Shown: positions 16,899 through 26,544, counted from the first letter of the stretch. The stretch is DNA of 64,000 nt from Ktedonobacter racemifer DSM 44963 (GCF_000178855.1 NZ_ADVG01000001.1:1054001-1118000), one strand, 5' to 3'. Program-made: numbers and translations. The notes: generated from the letters alone by a model not told the origin.

Positions 16899-18620
16899 AT
16901 GCATTCAACCATATCAGAACGTTTCCCGGCCACAGCGAATACCAGTATAGAAGCAAAGGCGCCGAGTCCCTCCCTGAGAGCACTCGGCCTCTGTGCTCTG
17001 GCGCTCCTGCTCTGCACAGTATTGATGCTCTCACCCCTCTCACGATTGGTTGGGGTAGAGCATATGAATGGGATCGCGCCCTTCATCAATGCACTTCTCA
17101 GCTTGAGTGCCTGGCTCCCAACAGATCTCCATCTCGTGGGCACCCCTGCCAGATCAGTGAAAAATACCAGCCTGGTGTTCTTTATTGGTGCGACCCTTCT
17201 CGCGTTTCTTGTCTATGGCATAAGCGCCTGGTGGCTTGCACGCCAGCCCGCTCAGGCAAATTACCGCGTCACTCAACGCTGGATTATGGCAATTGCGCTC
17301 CTGGCTGGCCTCTGCTTCGTCTTCACGCCAGCCATGCTCTCCAATGATGTCTTTGTATACGCTGGCTACGGACGACTGGTCTCAGCCTATCATGCCAGTC
17401 CCTACTTTGAGCTGCTCACAAACTACCCTGATAAACTCAATCTGTATGACGATTGGCGGGGTGCCACATGCGCCTATGGCCCCTTCTGGGTACTCATCTG
17501 TACACTGGTCTCAACCCTGGCAGGCACAAATATCTTGTCTTACCTGCTGACCTATCGCCTCCTGGCACTGGCTTCCAATCTCTGTAATATTCTCCTGGTG
17601 GGTTTGATTCTCCGCAAACTGGGACGCTCTGAGCGCACAGTCACCCTGGGCATGCTTCTCTATGCCTGGAATCCCTTGATGCTACAAGAAAACGGCCTGG
17701 GCGGCCATAACGATACGGTTATGGTCACCTTCCTCCTTCTGGGGGCCTACTGCTGGCTACAGCACGAACTACGCGCTTTCACAGAGCGCTTGAGGGTACG
17801 CGACTACCTGCCCGCGCTGGCCTGCTTCTCTATCGCGCTCCTGATCAAGTATTCCTGCGCCCCCCTGGTCTTGCTCTTCTTCGTGCTCATGGGGCGGCGT
17901 GCTATGCTGGCCGCGGCTCAACAAGGGAAAGCGCTTCGGGGTCAGCTCTTAGAGGCAGGCAGGGATATCCTCATTGGTGGCGCCTTCTGCGCGGTGCTGG
18001 TGATCGGTTTCTACCTGCCTTTCTGCCTGAGACATAGCATTCCCGATATTATCAAGAGCTTCTCGTCCCCACCATCCTCCTACCTATCTTACAACTCCAT
18101 TCAGCAAGCCGCTGGCCGCTGGCTCGACTGGAACAAGAGTCAGCAGGGGGGTGTCAATTACACAATCTTTACCGTGCTGGCAGCCCCCGTTGTCTGGCGG
18201 ATCATCAATGTGATTGTCATAGGCGCCTCAATGCTAGCAGGCCTGGTCGCGCTCTGGCGTAAACCCAGTATTCAAGTATGGGCACTGGCCTGTATCGCCT
18301 TCCTATCGCTGCTCTACCTCGTCATCACCTGGCTCTTCCCCTGGTATATTACCTGGGTCATAGGTCTGGCCTGCATCTGCCTACCCGCGCGTGGTCGCCT
18401 GCCGCGCGCCCTGGTGGGTACAGCCCTGCAATTTACGCTTACCATCCATTTCCTCTACCTCTTCTTCTTTCCCAGCTCGCCTTTTGGGCGCTGGAATGGC
18501 TGGGACTTCTTGACGACACTGCTCCCCCCTATAGCTACCTTCCTGGTCCTCTACTACTGGGGGCCCCGTCACTCCCAGGCAGCAATGCTCACGCGGGAAA
18601 AGCCTGCACACCAGGCCTGA
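16899..18620 (+). CDS. GT-C mannosyltransferase-like membrane protein, 573 aa
   Basis: A polytopic membrane protein of the GT87/MptB type. The first large loop carries SNDVFVYAGYGRLVSAYHASPYFE and YGPFWVLICTLVS, like the D(V/I)YxYAxxGRLL...NPY and YGP pattern of polyprenol-P-mannose-dependent alpha-mannosyltransferases. NPLMLQENGLGGHNDTVMV is the conserved GHND-type motif. At least twelve helices are visible. Family enzymes extend lipid- or wall-linked mannans outside the membrane; the product here is unknown. It is probably co-transcribed with the GT39-type gene and ends at a hairpin shared with the convergent GT-C gene. Confidence 0.85.
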   Translation: MHSTISERFPATANTSIEAKAPSPSLRALGLCALALLLCTVLMLSPLSRLVGVEHMNGIAPFINALLSLSAWLPTDLHLVGTPARSVKNTSLVFFIGATLLAFLVYGISAWWLARQPAQANYRVTQRWIMAIALLAGLCFVFTPAMLSNDVFVYAGYGRLVSAYHASPYFELLTNYPDKLNLYDDWRGATCAYGPFWVLICTLVSTLAGTNILSYLLTYRLLALASNLCNILLVGLILRKLGRSERTVTLGMLLYAWNPLMLQENGLGGHNDTVMVTFLLLGAYCWLQHELRAFTERLRVRDYLPALACFSIALLIKYSCAPLVLLFFVLMGRRAMLAAAQQGKALRGQLLEAGRDILIGGAFCAVLVIGFYLPFCLRHSIPDIIKSFSSPPSSYLSYNSIQQAAGRWLDWNKSQQGGVNYTIFTVLAAPVVWRIINVIVIGASMLAGLVALWRKPSIQVWALACIAFLSLLYLVITWLFPWYITWVIGLACICLPARGRLPRALVGTALQFTLTIHFLYLFFFPSSPFGRWNGWDFLTTLLPPIATFLVLYYWGPRHSQAAMLTREKPAHQA

Positions 18621-18645
18621 AAACATTATTATCCACCAGAGAGAC

Positions 18646-18681
18646 AAGAAGGCCCAAGTCGTATGTGACTTGGGCCTTCTT
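18646..18681. terminator. bidirectional terminator between convergent GT-C genes
   Basis: A perfect 15-bp stem (AAGAAGGCCCAAGTC / GACTTGGGCCTTCTT) with a 6-nt loop lies between the stops at 18620 (+) and 18705 (-). Confidence 0.7.
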
Positions 18682-18704
18682 GCTACCTATCCAGCCTCAC
18701 GACA

Positions 18705-20375
18705 TCATGAAATCGCGGCATGTGAAGGCTCCTGCGAACGCGCAGAGAGCCGCCCGCGTTGACCTGCTACCAGGAGTGCAATAATAAAACCGGCCAGAAT
18801 AAAATTGCGTATGGTGACAATGGGAAAGAAGATCGGCTGCTGGGGAACCGCTTGCAACGAGACGGAGATATAGATATAGGGATAGATCAAGGTTGTCAGC
18901 ACACCCAAAAGTCCCCAGGACACCATCCAGCGCCAGTTTGCCTGGCCAACGTAGGCCACCAGCGGCGCCACCCAGATCAAGTATTGGGGACTGAACACTT
19001 TGCTGGTACCAATCACCAGGAGGAGCGTCAAGAGTGAGCTGGTCGCCAGGCCGATCTTGCCTCGCCATTGCAGCCAGTAGGTGTACGCCAGGCCTACCAA
19101 CAACAGGGGAGTGCTCAGACTACCAATGATTTGCGCGGGCGCGCCAAACATGTTCAAGGAACCATAAGTAAACTTGAAGGTCAAGGGCAGTCCCGTGACC
19201 AGGCTCGTGAGCCACATTAGCGAGGCGGGCAGCGACTCTACCTGGATTGGGCGGTCACCAAAGTAGGTCAGAGGCTTCAAGGTTCCCTCTACACTGAAGA
19301 GCAGTGAAACAACAACAATGCCCACGCACACAAGCCCAAAGACCACCAGGGGAAGCCAGCGTTGCCAGGCACGCCAGTTCCCCTGCACCAGGCGCTGCTG
19401 CTGGAGCAGGAAGGGAAGCAAGAGCAATACCGGGTAAAATTTACAGAGTGTGGCCAGGGCCAGGTAGGCAAATGCCCAGCCCCAACGCGAGCGGGCCGCG
19501 TAGACGACCGCCAGCAACGTAAACAGCGCTGGCAACAGGTCAAAACGGCCCACCGCCGTCGCCCAGCAACCGGTAATGAGATAAAAGGCACACGAGAGGG
19601 CCGCCTCCCGTGTGCGATAGTGCGCCAGCAGATAACACAGTAGGCCTGCTAGCAACGCCATCCAGATGGCGAAACTGACCTGGTACCATCCCTGTGGTGC
19701 TAAAAGGCCCAGCGAGAATGGCAGCAATACGGGCAATGGATACTCATTCGGCAGCGTATGCAGGGGCTGCGAGGTAGGCTGCCAGGCGCGCAGTTGATGC
19801 ACCCAGGAGGCGGGAATGCCATACCGCTCCGCCTGGTCTAACAGAGATGGAGGTTGCTGCACATGCTGCTGTGTCTGAGGCGCGGCCACCTGGTCAAAAG
19901 TGACCGGGCGAAAGATAAACTCACATTGCGCTGGAGGTAAGGTCTTGACCGCGTCCAGGCCCTGCCAGAAAGCTAGGGCATAGCAATTGTATTTCGCGGC
20001 ATCGGTATAGGCCTTGAACATCTGCCAGGAGGCACCGTAGAAGAGGAGAGAACCCATCAAGAGCAAGAGGCAGGCATCCAGTACCACGCGTTGGCGCCTC
20101 CTGGCAGGCCATACATGCGCACACGCAACCTGGTAGGCTTTATAGAGTAGCAAGGCCCCTATACAGATGAGTAAACCCATATCCAGCACGGCGTGCCAAA
20201 TACCCAGGCCCGGCAAAAGATGCGTAAGCGAGGCAGCATAAAAGATTACAGCTACACCCAGGGCAATAACGCATGGATCAGCAAGCAGATGTCCCTGCTG
20301 GGCATTCGGGGAAGTGTGTATGCTTGAAGAGCTATGTTGAGCATCGCCCTCTTGTGAGATATCCGTATTCATCAA
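18705..20375 (-). CDS. GT-C / GT87-like membrane glycosyltransferase, 556 aa
   Basis: A hydrophilic N-terminus of about 35 residues, then alternating hydrophobic helices: VIALGVAVIFYAASLTHLLPG, VLDACLLLLMGSLLFYGASW, FAIWMALLAGLLCYLLAHY. The first loop contains WQMFKAYTDAAKYNCYALAFW, the usual place of the catalytic acid. LPNEYPLPVLLPFSLGLL and GWAFAYLALATLCKFYPVLLLLPF (the KFYP motif common in DUF2029/GT87) follow. With the two genes on the other strand it forms a convergent group that may build one envelope glycan; this is inference. No partner gene overlaps it. Confidence 0.8.
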   Translation of the reverse strand: MMNTDISQEGDAQHSSSSIHTSPNAQQGHLLADPCVIALGVAVIFYAASLTHLLPGLGIWHAVLDMGLLICIGALLLYKAYQVACAHVWPARRRQRVVLDACLLLLMGSLLFYGASWQMFKAYTDAAKYNCYALAFWQGLDAVKTLPPAQCEFIFRPVTFDQVAAPQTQQHVQQPPSLLDQAERYGIPASWVHQLRAWQPTSQPLHTLPNEYPLPVLLPFSLGLLAPQGWYQVSFAIWMALLAGLLCYLLAHYRTREAALSCAFYLITGCWATAVGRFDLLPALFTLLAVVYAARSRWGWAFAYLALATLCKFYPVLLLLPFLLQQQRLVQGNWRAWQRWLPLVVFGLVCVGIVVVSLLFSVEGTLKPLTYFGDRPIQVESLPASLMWLTSLVTGLPLTFKFTYGSLNMFGAPAQIIGSLSTPLLLVGLAYTYWLQWRGKIGLATSSLLTLLLVIGTSKVFSPQYLIWVAPLVAYVGQANWRWMVSWGLLGVLTTLIYPYIYISVSLQAVPQQPIFFPIVTIRNFILAGFIIALLVAGQRGRLSARSQEPSHAAIS

Positions 20376-20612
20376 ATAATTTCTCTATCTTTTATTTCTA
20401 CGACGTTTTAGTCATCGCCGGGTCACACTGGCAGCATAGTAGTGTCCTTCCCTGAAGACAAGGCACTCCCACCATTGGGCTATCCTGGGTGTTCCAGGTC
20501 TCTCTCTATTCTTGGCGAGCAGGGTATGCTACAATAACGACGCGAAGCATAAGTCCGAGCACCGATATCCCCATGCTTCATAGCACTGGAATACGCATTG
20601 TGAGGTGAAAGT

Positions 20613-22634
20613 ATGCAAGAATTGGCAGAAGGTCAAATATTTGCGCGCTATCGCATTGTGCGCGCCCTGGGGGGTAGCTTGATCAGCCAGAGCTATGCCG
20701 CAGAAGATTCCCATCTCGGATGTATAGTGACGCTTAAAGTCATGCACCCATGGCCTGCGCTCCCCAATTCTGCTCGCTATCAATTCTTCCATGAGATGCA
20801 AGATATCAGCTTGATTGCTCACCCACAGCTCACAGCCCTCATCGACTATGGCGACTTCGAGGGGCGCCTGTACGCCACACGCACCTACTTTGCGGCTGGC
20901 TCCCTGCTTGGCGATGCCGGGCGAGCACAATTTCAAGCACCAATGCTGCCACAGGTCGCGATCAAGCAGCTTGTGCCACTGACACAGGCCCTCCATAACC
21001 TGCATACTCATGGGTATATCCATGGTGCCCTCACCTTCTCCAATGTCCTTCTCAATGAAGAAATCTCTAACCCTACGGAAACCACATCGCTCCAGGTCGC
21101 GGACGCAGGCTTTACCTACTTCGCGCAGCATGTGGGAGGGCTACAGCCTCTTCTACTACCCGCAACCGCAGCACCAGAACAGTGGCACCGTCACTATAGC
21201 CCCGCTTGCGATCAGTATGCCTTAGCTATTATGCTCTATTTCTGGCTAGCTGGCCGCCTCCCATTTATTGGTCGCCCCCAGGAGGTCCTGCGCCAGAAAC
21301 AGTTTGAGATCCCACCTTCGCTCTTCCCTCTCAATCCCCACGTTACGAGACAGCAAGAGACGATTCTCCACCGCGCCCTCGATCCCAACCCCGAGCGACG
21401 CTATCCCACTGTGCTAGCCTTCGCCCAGGCTCTAGAAGGCACCCTTTTCTTACCAAACGAATTCGGCAATGCAGAGCAAGGCGCTGCTGAAATGCCTGAG
21501 ACAACCGTGCTTTCACTCGACCTGCTCAAAGAGATCTTCGCGGCTTCAGCTTCAGAGAAGGCTAAGGCACAGACCGCTCAGCAAGACAAGGAACAGCAAC
21601 CTGAAGAGATCGTTCCTGCGGCGCCAGAACCCTCTCAATTCGAGCGATTGCTGGCCTCGCTGCTCACCCCTTCCCTCCCGGTTACACCTACATCGGAGAC
21701 CACACCAACCAGTCATACCACCCCACTGGAACCAATGAGACAGGCTGAGACATCAAATACTCTTTCGCTCCTGGAGATGCTGGCGTCTTCTCACGCTCCA
21801 GGCGCTACTCCGGCAATAGAACAACAACAGCAGCCAGAACCACAACCACAACCACAACCACGCATCGAGCCGGATATCGCGCAGCCCATCCCTCCTGCCG
21901 CGCCAGAGCCAGTCCAGCCACCGATTGAACCTGCACCCACACGTCCTCAGCCACAGGAGCCATCTATTCCCACTGAGCCTCAACCTACACAGCCCGCACC
22001 TGAGAAGCCGACAGAACCCGTTCGTCCTCAACCACAACCACAACAGCCATCGCTGCCCCCAGAGCCAACAGAGGTGCCTGAGCCAAAGGAGCCACGCACA
22101 GAGCCACTTGCTCCCGAGGAACCAGTAACGCTACCACAACCCGAGCCAGATATCGCACAACCGCTTCCTACGCCACCGCTCACGCCACCACCCGGTACCC
22201 AGCCAGTCGATGAGCCTCAACCCGAGGCCCAGCAAGAGCCTATTACTGCATTAGATGCACAAGAAGAGGTTGCAATAACGCAAGCGCGCTTTACCATTAC
22301 CTCGCCCTACAATGCAACCCCCATAGAGATCGAGCTAGAGCCATCCGAGATCATCACTCTGGGGCGCGCTGGCTCCAGCGATATTCTTCTGGAGCAAGAT
22401 AACCTTACCTCGCGCCACCACGCGCTACTCAAATGTGTCAATGATCAGTTTGTGCTCTTCGACCAGCGCAGCGCCAGAGGAGTGTTCATCAATGGGCGCA
22501 AGCTTACCAGCGGCATTGGCTATCCCCTGCATCACGGAGACAACATCCAGATTGGCCGATACAGCCTGTTCTTCCAGCAAGCTGGCGTCACCATGCCTCA
22601 GGCAGCTCCCCTTGTCGAAATCGAACACGCCTAG
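20613..22634 (+). CDS. protein kinase-like pseudokinase with C-terminal FHA domain, 673 aa
   Basis: Residues about 12-275 follow the protein kinase fold: VTLKVMHP holds the VAIK-type lysine, and AAPEQW and ACDQYALAIMLYFWLAGRLPF are the activation-end and helix F segments. The glycine loop is broken (ALGGSLISQSY), the catalytic HRD is HGA (GYIHGALTFSNVLL), and DFG reads DAG (VADAGFTY). The catalytic base Asp is therefore absent and phosphotransfer is unlikely. A Pro/Gln/Glu-rich linker of about 240 residues follows. The C-terminus is an FHA phosphothreonine-binding domain (ITLGRAGSSDILLEQDNLTSRHHALL, GVFINGRKL). It probably works as a phospho-dependent scaffold for the genuine kinases of this genome. 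Confidence 0.85.
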   Translation: MQELAEGQIFARYRIVRALGGSLISQSYAAEDSHLGCIVTLKVMHPWPALPNSARYQFFHEMQDISLIAHPQLTALIDYGDFEGRLYATRTYFAAGSLLGDAGRAQFQAPMLPQVAIKQLVPLTQALHNLHTHGYIHGALTFSNVLLNEEISNPTETTSLQVADAGFTYFAQHVGGLQPLLLPATAAPEQWHRHYSPACDQYALAIMLYFWLAGRLPFIGRPQEVLRQKQFEIPPSLFPLNPHVTRQQETILHRALDPNPERRYPTVLAFAQALEGTLFLPNEFGNAEQGAAEMPETTVLSLDLLKEIFAASASEKAKAQTAQQDKEQQPEEIVPAAPEPSQFERLLASLLTPSLPVTPTSETTPTSHTTPLEPMRQAETSNTLSLLEMLASSHAPGATPAIEQQQQPEPQPQPQPRIEPDIAQPIPPAAPEPVQPPIEPAPTRPQPQEPSIPTEPQPTQPAPEKPTEPVRPQPQPQQPSLPPEPTEVPEPKEPRTEPLAPEEPVTLPQPEPDIAQPLPTPPLTPPPGTQPVDEPQPEAQQEPITALDAQEEVAITQARFTITSPYNATPIEIELEPSEIITLGRAGSSDILLEQDNLTSRHHALLKCVNDQFVLFDQRSARGVFINGRKLTSGIGYPLHHGDNIQIGRYSLFFQQAGVTMPQAAPLVEIEHA

Positions 22635-22642
22635 AGGGCTGT

Positions 22643-22742
22643 TGTAGGGTCTAAGCTGGTATGGACTCGCCTGGCCCACAGGACGCTACCTTGACGCTGG
22701 GAGGTCACTTCGCTCGGAGTCCAAGCCAGCTGGGAACCTACA
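22643..22742. other. 100-nt three-part inverted repeat between convergent genes
   Basis: Three nested complementary pairs, TGTAGG/CCTACA, AGCTGG/CCAGCT and TGGACTC/GAGTCCA, enclose a GC-rich apical part of about 48 nt. The structure fills the gap between the FHA protein stop and the D-aminopeptidase stop, and may terminate both transcripts. Confidence 0.5.
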
Positions 22743-22750
22743 AATCTGCT

Positions 22751-23578
22751 TTAGCGATCTACCAGCGAGCGTGTCAAGGTGACAATCGTCACAAATGTAC
22801 AATAGAGGTCCAGCAGGTGCTCACTGACAACCTTCACGGTGCGGGGGCCGAGGCGCTCCACCCCGCGAATCCAGAGCGCCATGTCCGCCATATCCGCCAC
22901 CATAAAGGTTATCTCCAGCGTGATGGGCAGTTTGAAATGGGGTGGTTGTGTCTGTGCTAGCTGCTCAACAGCTCGTTTTGCCCCTGCATGCAGCATCTCA
23001 CAGGCTACCTCTGGATGCAGGTTGACCGCGGCAAAACGTCCAATAGAGTCTTTCACCACAACCGTTTCAGCCTGGGGAGCAAAGGTTTGCACCTCCTGGG
23101 CGGTTACCGCATCACCGCTCACCAGAATAATAGGTACACCATAATGCGCCGCGACCAGGGCATTCAAACCAGACTCGCCCACGACCTCGCCATTGATGCG
23201 CACCTCCCAGATCGCCCCAGGATTATAGGTATGCGAGAGAATCGCGCGCTCGGCCCCAATCGAACCGTGATAGCTGACGAAACAGACGCCATCAAAGGAG
23301 GCATCCAATCCCTGCATCATATACAGTGGCTTATGCCGACCAGTGATGAGGGTCGCACGCCCCAGCAGGTCCTGGGGATGGAGGTTGCGCATCGCATGAT
23401 GGGCATCATTGACGACAAACTCGTGCGCGCCAGCCTCCTGAGCGCCAGCGATTACAGCGTTGACTTCGTCAGTCAGCAATTTTCGCCCCTGGGCGTACTC
23501 AGGATTGCCCTCAATGATCTGCTCCCAGGCCACGATCCCACTTGTTCCCTCAAAATCGGTCGAAAGAAAAAGCTTCAT
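22751..23578 (-). CDS. M55 family D-aminopeptidase (DppA-like), 275 aa
   Basis: A zinc peptidase of the M55 family that releases N-terminal D-amino acids. Family motifs are STDFEGTSGIV (metal-binding Asp and Glu at the extreme N-terminus), VVNDAHHAMRNL (metal His), SYHGSIGAERAILSHTY and NGEVVGESGLNALVAAHYGVPIILVSGD (Glu-Ser). I chose the ATG opening MKLFLSTD, with AAGGGAG 5 nt upstream; the longer frame adds 17 residues without family character. It follows galK on the same strand after 117 nt. A role in recycling D-Ala peptides from cell wall is likely from the family. Confidence 0.9.
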   Translation of the reverse strand: MKLFLSTDFEGTSGIVAWEQIIEGNPEYAQGRKLLTDEVNAVIAGAQEAGAHEFVVNDAHHAMRNLHPQDLLGRATLITGRHKPLYMMQGLDASFDGVCFVSYHGSIGAERAILSHTYNPGAIWEVRINGEVVGESGLNALVAAHYGVPIILVSGDAVTAQEVQTFAPQAETVVVKDSIGRFAAVNLHPEVACEMLHAGAKRAVEQLAQTQPPHFKLPITLEITFMVADMADMALWIRGVERLGPRTVKVVSEHLLDLYCTFVTIVTLTRSLVDR

Positions 23579-23599
23579 AGCAGCTCCCTTACTAAAGCC

Positions 23600-23657
23600 A
23601 GGTGCTCCGCGCCACCTCTCCACACGCATCGTGCAACATGAGGAACACGGAGCACCT
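23600..23657 (-). promoter_or_regulatory. 10-bp inverted repeat in the galK-M55 gap
   Basis: AGGTGCTCCG (23600-23609) and CGGAGCACCT (23648-23657) are exact complements with a 38-nt loop, lying between galK and the M55 gene. It may separate or attenuate their transcription. No U-tract is present. Confidence 0.35.
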
Positions 23658-23695
23658 GTAGACGTCGTTCGACAGGATGCAGCCAGGCAGGTAGC

Positions 23696-24985
23696 TTACT
23701 CCAGGACCGCCATGCCGGGACCGCCTGCCGCGCGACAGATGTCGATGCTGGCCTGGCGTCCTGTGCGCTCGGGATACTGCTCTTCGACGGCCTGTGCCAG
23801 CGCGGTGACCGCCTCCTGGCGCACCAGGTTAATTGTGCAGCCACCAAAGCCACCACCCAGCATACGCGCTCCGAGCACACCGGGAACGCTATGCGCGATG
23901 TCCACCAGGGCATCCAGTTCTGAACAGCTTACTTCGTACTCATCACGCAAACCCGCATGGCCCTGCCAGAGGACCTGGCCAACAGCTTCAAAATCATTGC
24001 GCTTTAACAGCTCCACAACCTGCATCACACGCTCGTCCTCGGCGATAACATAGCCCGCGCGCTTACGTAAGAGTTCAGGAAGCTGATCTTTGTAGCGCGC
24101 GAACTGCTCAGGCGTAATATCGCGGAGAGCCTTGATCTCACGCGCCTGGGCGTTCTCCGGCTCATCGCGCAAGATCGCCTCGCGCAACAGGCTCGCCGCC
24201 TCCTCGCACTGCTGGCGACGCTCGTTATAAGCCGTACTCGCCAGTTCACGACGCACGCTGGTATCTATGACTACAATCGCGACCTCTGGGTCAGAGAAGG
24301 GAAAATACTGGTACGCAAACGAGCGGCAATCCAGCAAGACCGCCTGTCCGGGCTGCCCCAGGCATGAGGCCGCCTGGTCCAGAATACCCGAGCGCAGGCC
24401 AGAGGCAATGTGTTCAGCACGCTGGCAGAGCGCCGCGACCTCCATTTTCTGTAACCCCCACCGGGGGCACGGCTGGCTCTCCTCGCCAATCTTGAGCTGC
24501 CCACCCGAGAACTGGGCACAGGCATAGACCGTCGCCACCTCAAGGGCCGCCGAAGAACTCATACCACCACCCAGGGGCACATCGCCAGCCACAACCGCGC
24601 CAAAGCCCTTGAGCGCAAAGCCCGCGCGTACCAGTTCGGTCACCACACCCAGGATGTAGCGCGCCCAGCTGGGAAGTCCCTGGCGCTGCTGCTCAAATGA
24701 GCCAGGCAGTTGCTCAAGCGAAAACTGCGCATACTCCTCAAAATGCGCTGACCAGAGGCGCACCTCCTGGTCCTGGCGCGTGCGGCCCGCAAAGGCCGAG
24801 ACACGGTCGACCGCCAGTGGCAAGACAAAGCCGTCATTATAGTCTGTATGTTCGCCAATAATATTGACACGACCCGGCGCCCAGGCAGCGCTGAGCGGAC
24901 CTGCGTACACGCCATCGTCCTGGAAAACCGTAGCGAACTTCTGGGCCGCCTCAAGGGCGGGCTGTGGATACTGCTTTCTCTCCAT
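23696..24985 (-). CDS. galK: galactokinase, 429 aa
   Basis: Phosphorylates galactose to galactose-1-phosphate (Leloir pathway). The GHMP kinase signature GRVNIIGEHTDYNDGFVLPLA lies near residue 38, the ATP-binding loop as GDVPLGGGMSSSAALEVA near 145, and the C-terminal GHMP motif as GARMLGGGFGGCTINLV. I start at the ATG opening MERKQYPQPA, 4 nt after the galT stop and with GGAG upstream. The frame extends 50 residues further into galT without homology. There is an extra insertion (QLKIGEESQPCPRWGLQ) near residue 165, making it longer than E. coli GalK (382 aa). It is translationally coupled with galT. Confidence 0.93.
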   Translation of the reverse strand: MERKQYPQPALEAAQKFATVFQDDGVYAGPLSAAWAPGRVNIIGEHTDYNDGFVLPLAVDRVSAFAGRTRQDQEVRLWSAHFEEYAQFSLEQLPGSFEQQRQGLPSWARYILGVVTELVRAGFALKGFGAVVAGDVPLGGGMSSSAALEVATVYACAQFSGGQLKIGEESQPCPRWGLQKMEVAALCQRAEHIASGLRSGILDQAASCLGQPGQAVLLDCRSFAYQYFPFSDPEVAIVVIDTSVRRELASTAYNERRQQCEEAASLLREAILRDEPENAQAREIKALRDITPEQFARYKDQLPELLRKRAGYVIAEDERVMQVVELLKRNDFEAVGQVLWQGHAGLRDEYEVSCSELDALVDIAHSVPGVLGARMLGGGFGGCTINLVRQEAVTALAQAVEEQYPERTGRQASIDICRAAGGPGMAVLE

Positions 24986-24989
24986 GCTA

Positions 24990-25898
24990 CTACTCCATCT
25001 CTTTCTCAATAGCCTGTCGCAGTTCCAGCGCCTTCTGCTGCGGAGCGGAGTCGTTGGTCCACATGCCCCAGATAGACTCTGAGGAGGCGGCGAATTTAAG
25101 CTTACCCGGCGCACGTCCAATAGCAAGAATCTCAACGTGGAAGTGGAACCGCTCGTCCTGCAATTGATGCAGACCTAGCAGGTAGGGCATCGGAGCCATC
25201 GCGCCATCAAAGAGATTATTATAGCCACGAATGACCTTCAGGAGCATGGCAGCGAGGTCGCGCAGTTCCTCGTCGGTTGTTTGTGCCAGGCTAGGCACAT
25301 GCCGCTTCAAATAGAGATGCGTTTCATAGGGATAGCGCACATAGGGGGGCAAGAACGCCTGCCAGGTCTCATTGTGAGCCACCTCAAAATCGGTATCCGT
25401 CAATTCATCGCGCATGCGGCAGAAGGGACACCCGCGGCCAGCCTCATGTTCGAGTACCGTTGTCTCCAACTTACGCTCCAGAACAGGAGGTAAGACAGAG
25501 ACGCCATAGGCCTGTCCATGAGGATGGTGCTGCGTCTGGCCGATAGCTTCACCGCTATTCTCAAAGATCATTACCGCCGGGTAGCGCGAAGAGAGATCGT
25601 TATACAGTTCGCGCCAGAGCTTCGTCACCGCGAACACTTCATCCACGGTCAGCTGGGTGAAGCTCTTTTCATGGTCGCGATTATAAATAACTACAACCGC
25701 CTCACCAACTGGAGGTTGCAAGGGAGGGAAATCGTTCGGATGGAGCCATACCTGCGTATCCTCACTTACACGCCCTTCGGTAATGTCAGCACAGAACGGA
25801 CATTGCGTCGTTCCTTCGCGGCGGCTCATACGATGAGGTGCATTCACCAAATATTGCCGTAGAATTGGATTCCAAATTAAAGGTGTCTTCTGTTCCAT
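24990..25898 (-). CDS. galT: galactose-1-phosphate uridylyltransferase, 302 aa
   Basis: Exchanges UMP between UDP-glucose and galactose-1-phosphate. It is a HIT-superfamily enzyme with the nucleophile motif HPHGQAYG near residue 156. A CPFC pair near residue 34 and a second CPFC near 190 are typical of the zinc site. The start (MEQKTPLIWNPILRQYLVNAPHR) matches the class I pattern. It is first in a galT-galK-(M55) minus-strand group with only 4 nt to galK. No galE or mutarotase lies in the window, so the epimerase must be elsewhere. Confidence 0.92.
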   Translation of the reverse strand: MEQKTPLIWNPILRQYLVNAPHRMSRREGTTQCPFCADITEGRVSEDTQVWLHPNDFPPLQPPVGEAVVVIYNRDHEKSFTQLTVDEVFAVTKLWRELYNDLSSRYPAVMIFENSGEAIGQTQHHPHGQAYGVSVLPPVLERKLETTVLEHEAGRGCPFCRMRDELTDTDFEVAHNETWQAFLPPYVRYPYETHLYLKRHVPSLAQTTDEELRDLAAMLLKVIRGYNNLFDGAMAPMPYLLGLHQLQDERFHFHVEILAIGRAPGKLKFAASSESIWGMWTNDSAPQQKALELRQAIEKEME

Positions 25899-25944
25899 AT
25901 TATTCCCAAATTCTTTGCTTTATATTCGAAGAGCAAGTCTCTAT

Positions 25945-26544
25945 TTATGGATGATGTGAGTGATGCGCGGCCTGGCTCCCCATCAGCACACAGCGCCCCT
26001 GCTGGGCAAAGAGTGAAAGTAGCGCTTTTTTATCGACTACGCCCCCCTCATTACCCTCAGCCAGCAACCACTCATCCCAGGTCGTCTTATCGGTAAACAA
26101 AGCCCAGGCCACGGGAGCAATCTGGGCTTTTATGGTGCGCATAATTTCGCGTGCATGCTCAAAACCCGGCTCTAACTCCTGTAGTGGGGGAAGCTTTTCG
26201 TCCTGTAGCGCCTCAAACGTCCTCACCGTCAGCACCTCTCCCCTCTGCACTTCGCAGACGCATCCCAACACCAGCACCTCACGCTCATCGCCCTCTTCAT
26301 CAGTCAGCGTATCCCACACCCCGCAGACAAGGGTACAGTGCTCTGGGAGCGTGCGTAAGAACGTGGTTATCTGCTCCTTATTCCACCCATGCCAGGATGC
26401 CTCCTGCTGTTGATCGAGTCGTAGCGCAGCGGCTACTAAAGGCCTGACCGCCTCCCATAATGCCGAGTCAGTATCTATCCCCACTAATTCTTCTGCAAAC
26501 ACACGTACAACTGCCTTTCGAAATAAGAGATCAATCAGGCCCAT
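25945..26544 (-). CDS. hypothetical protein, 199 aa
   Basis: A soluble, acidic protein with helices at the N-terminus (GLIDLLFRKAVVRVFAEELVG) and a central beta-rich stretch (CTLVCGVWDTL...EREVLVLGCVCEVQRGEVLTVRTFEAL). Trp/Glu-rich helices follow, with a His-rich end (AAHHSHHP). No signal peptide, membrane helix or known motif. It lies 46 nt upstream of galT on the same strand and may share its transcript. I do not recognise it. Confidence 0.65.
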   Translation of the reverse strand: MGLIDLLFRKAVVRVFAEELVGIDTDSALWEAVRPLVAAALRLDQQQEASWHGWNKEQITTFLRTLPEHCTLVCGVWDTLTDEEGDEREVLVLGCVCEVQRGEVLTVRTFEALQDEKLPPLQELEPGFEHAREIMRTIKAQIAPVAWALFTDKTTWDEWLLAEGNEGGVVDKKALLSLFAQQGRCVLMGSQAAHHSHHP

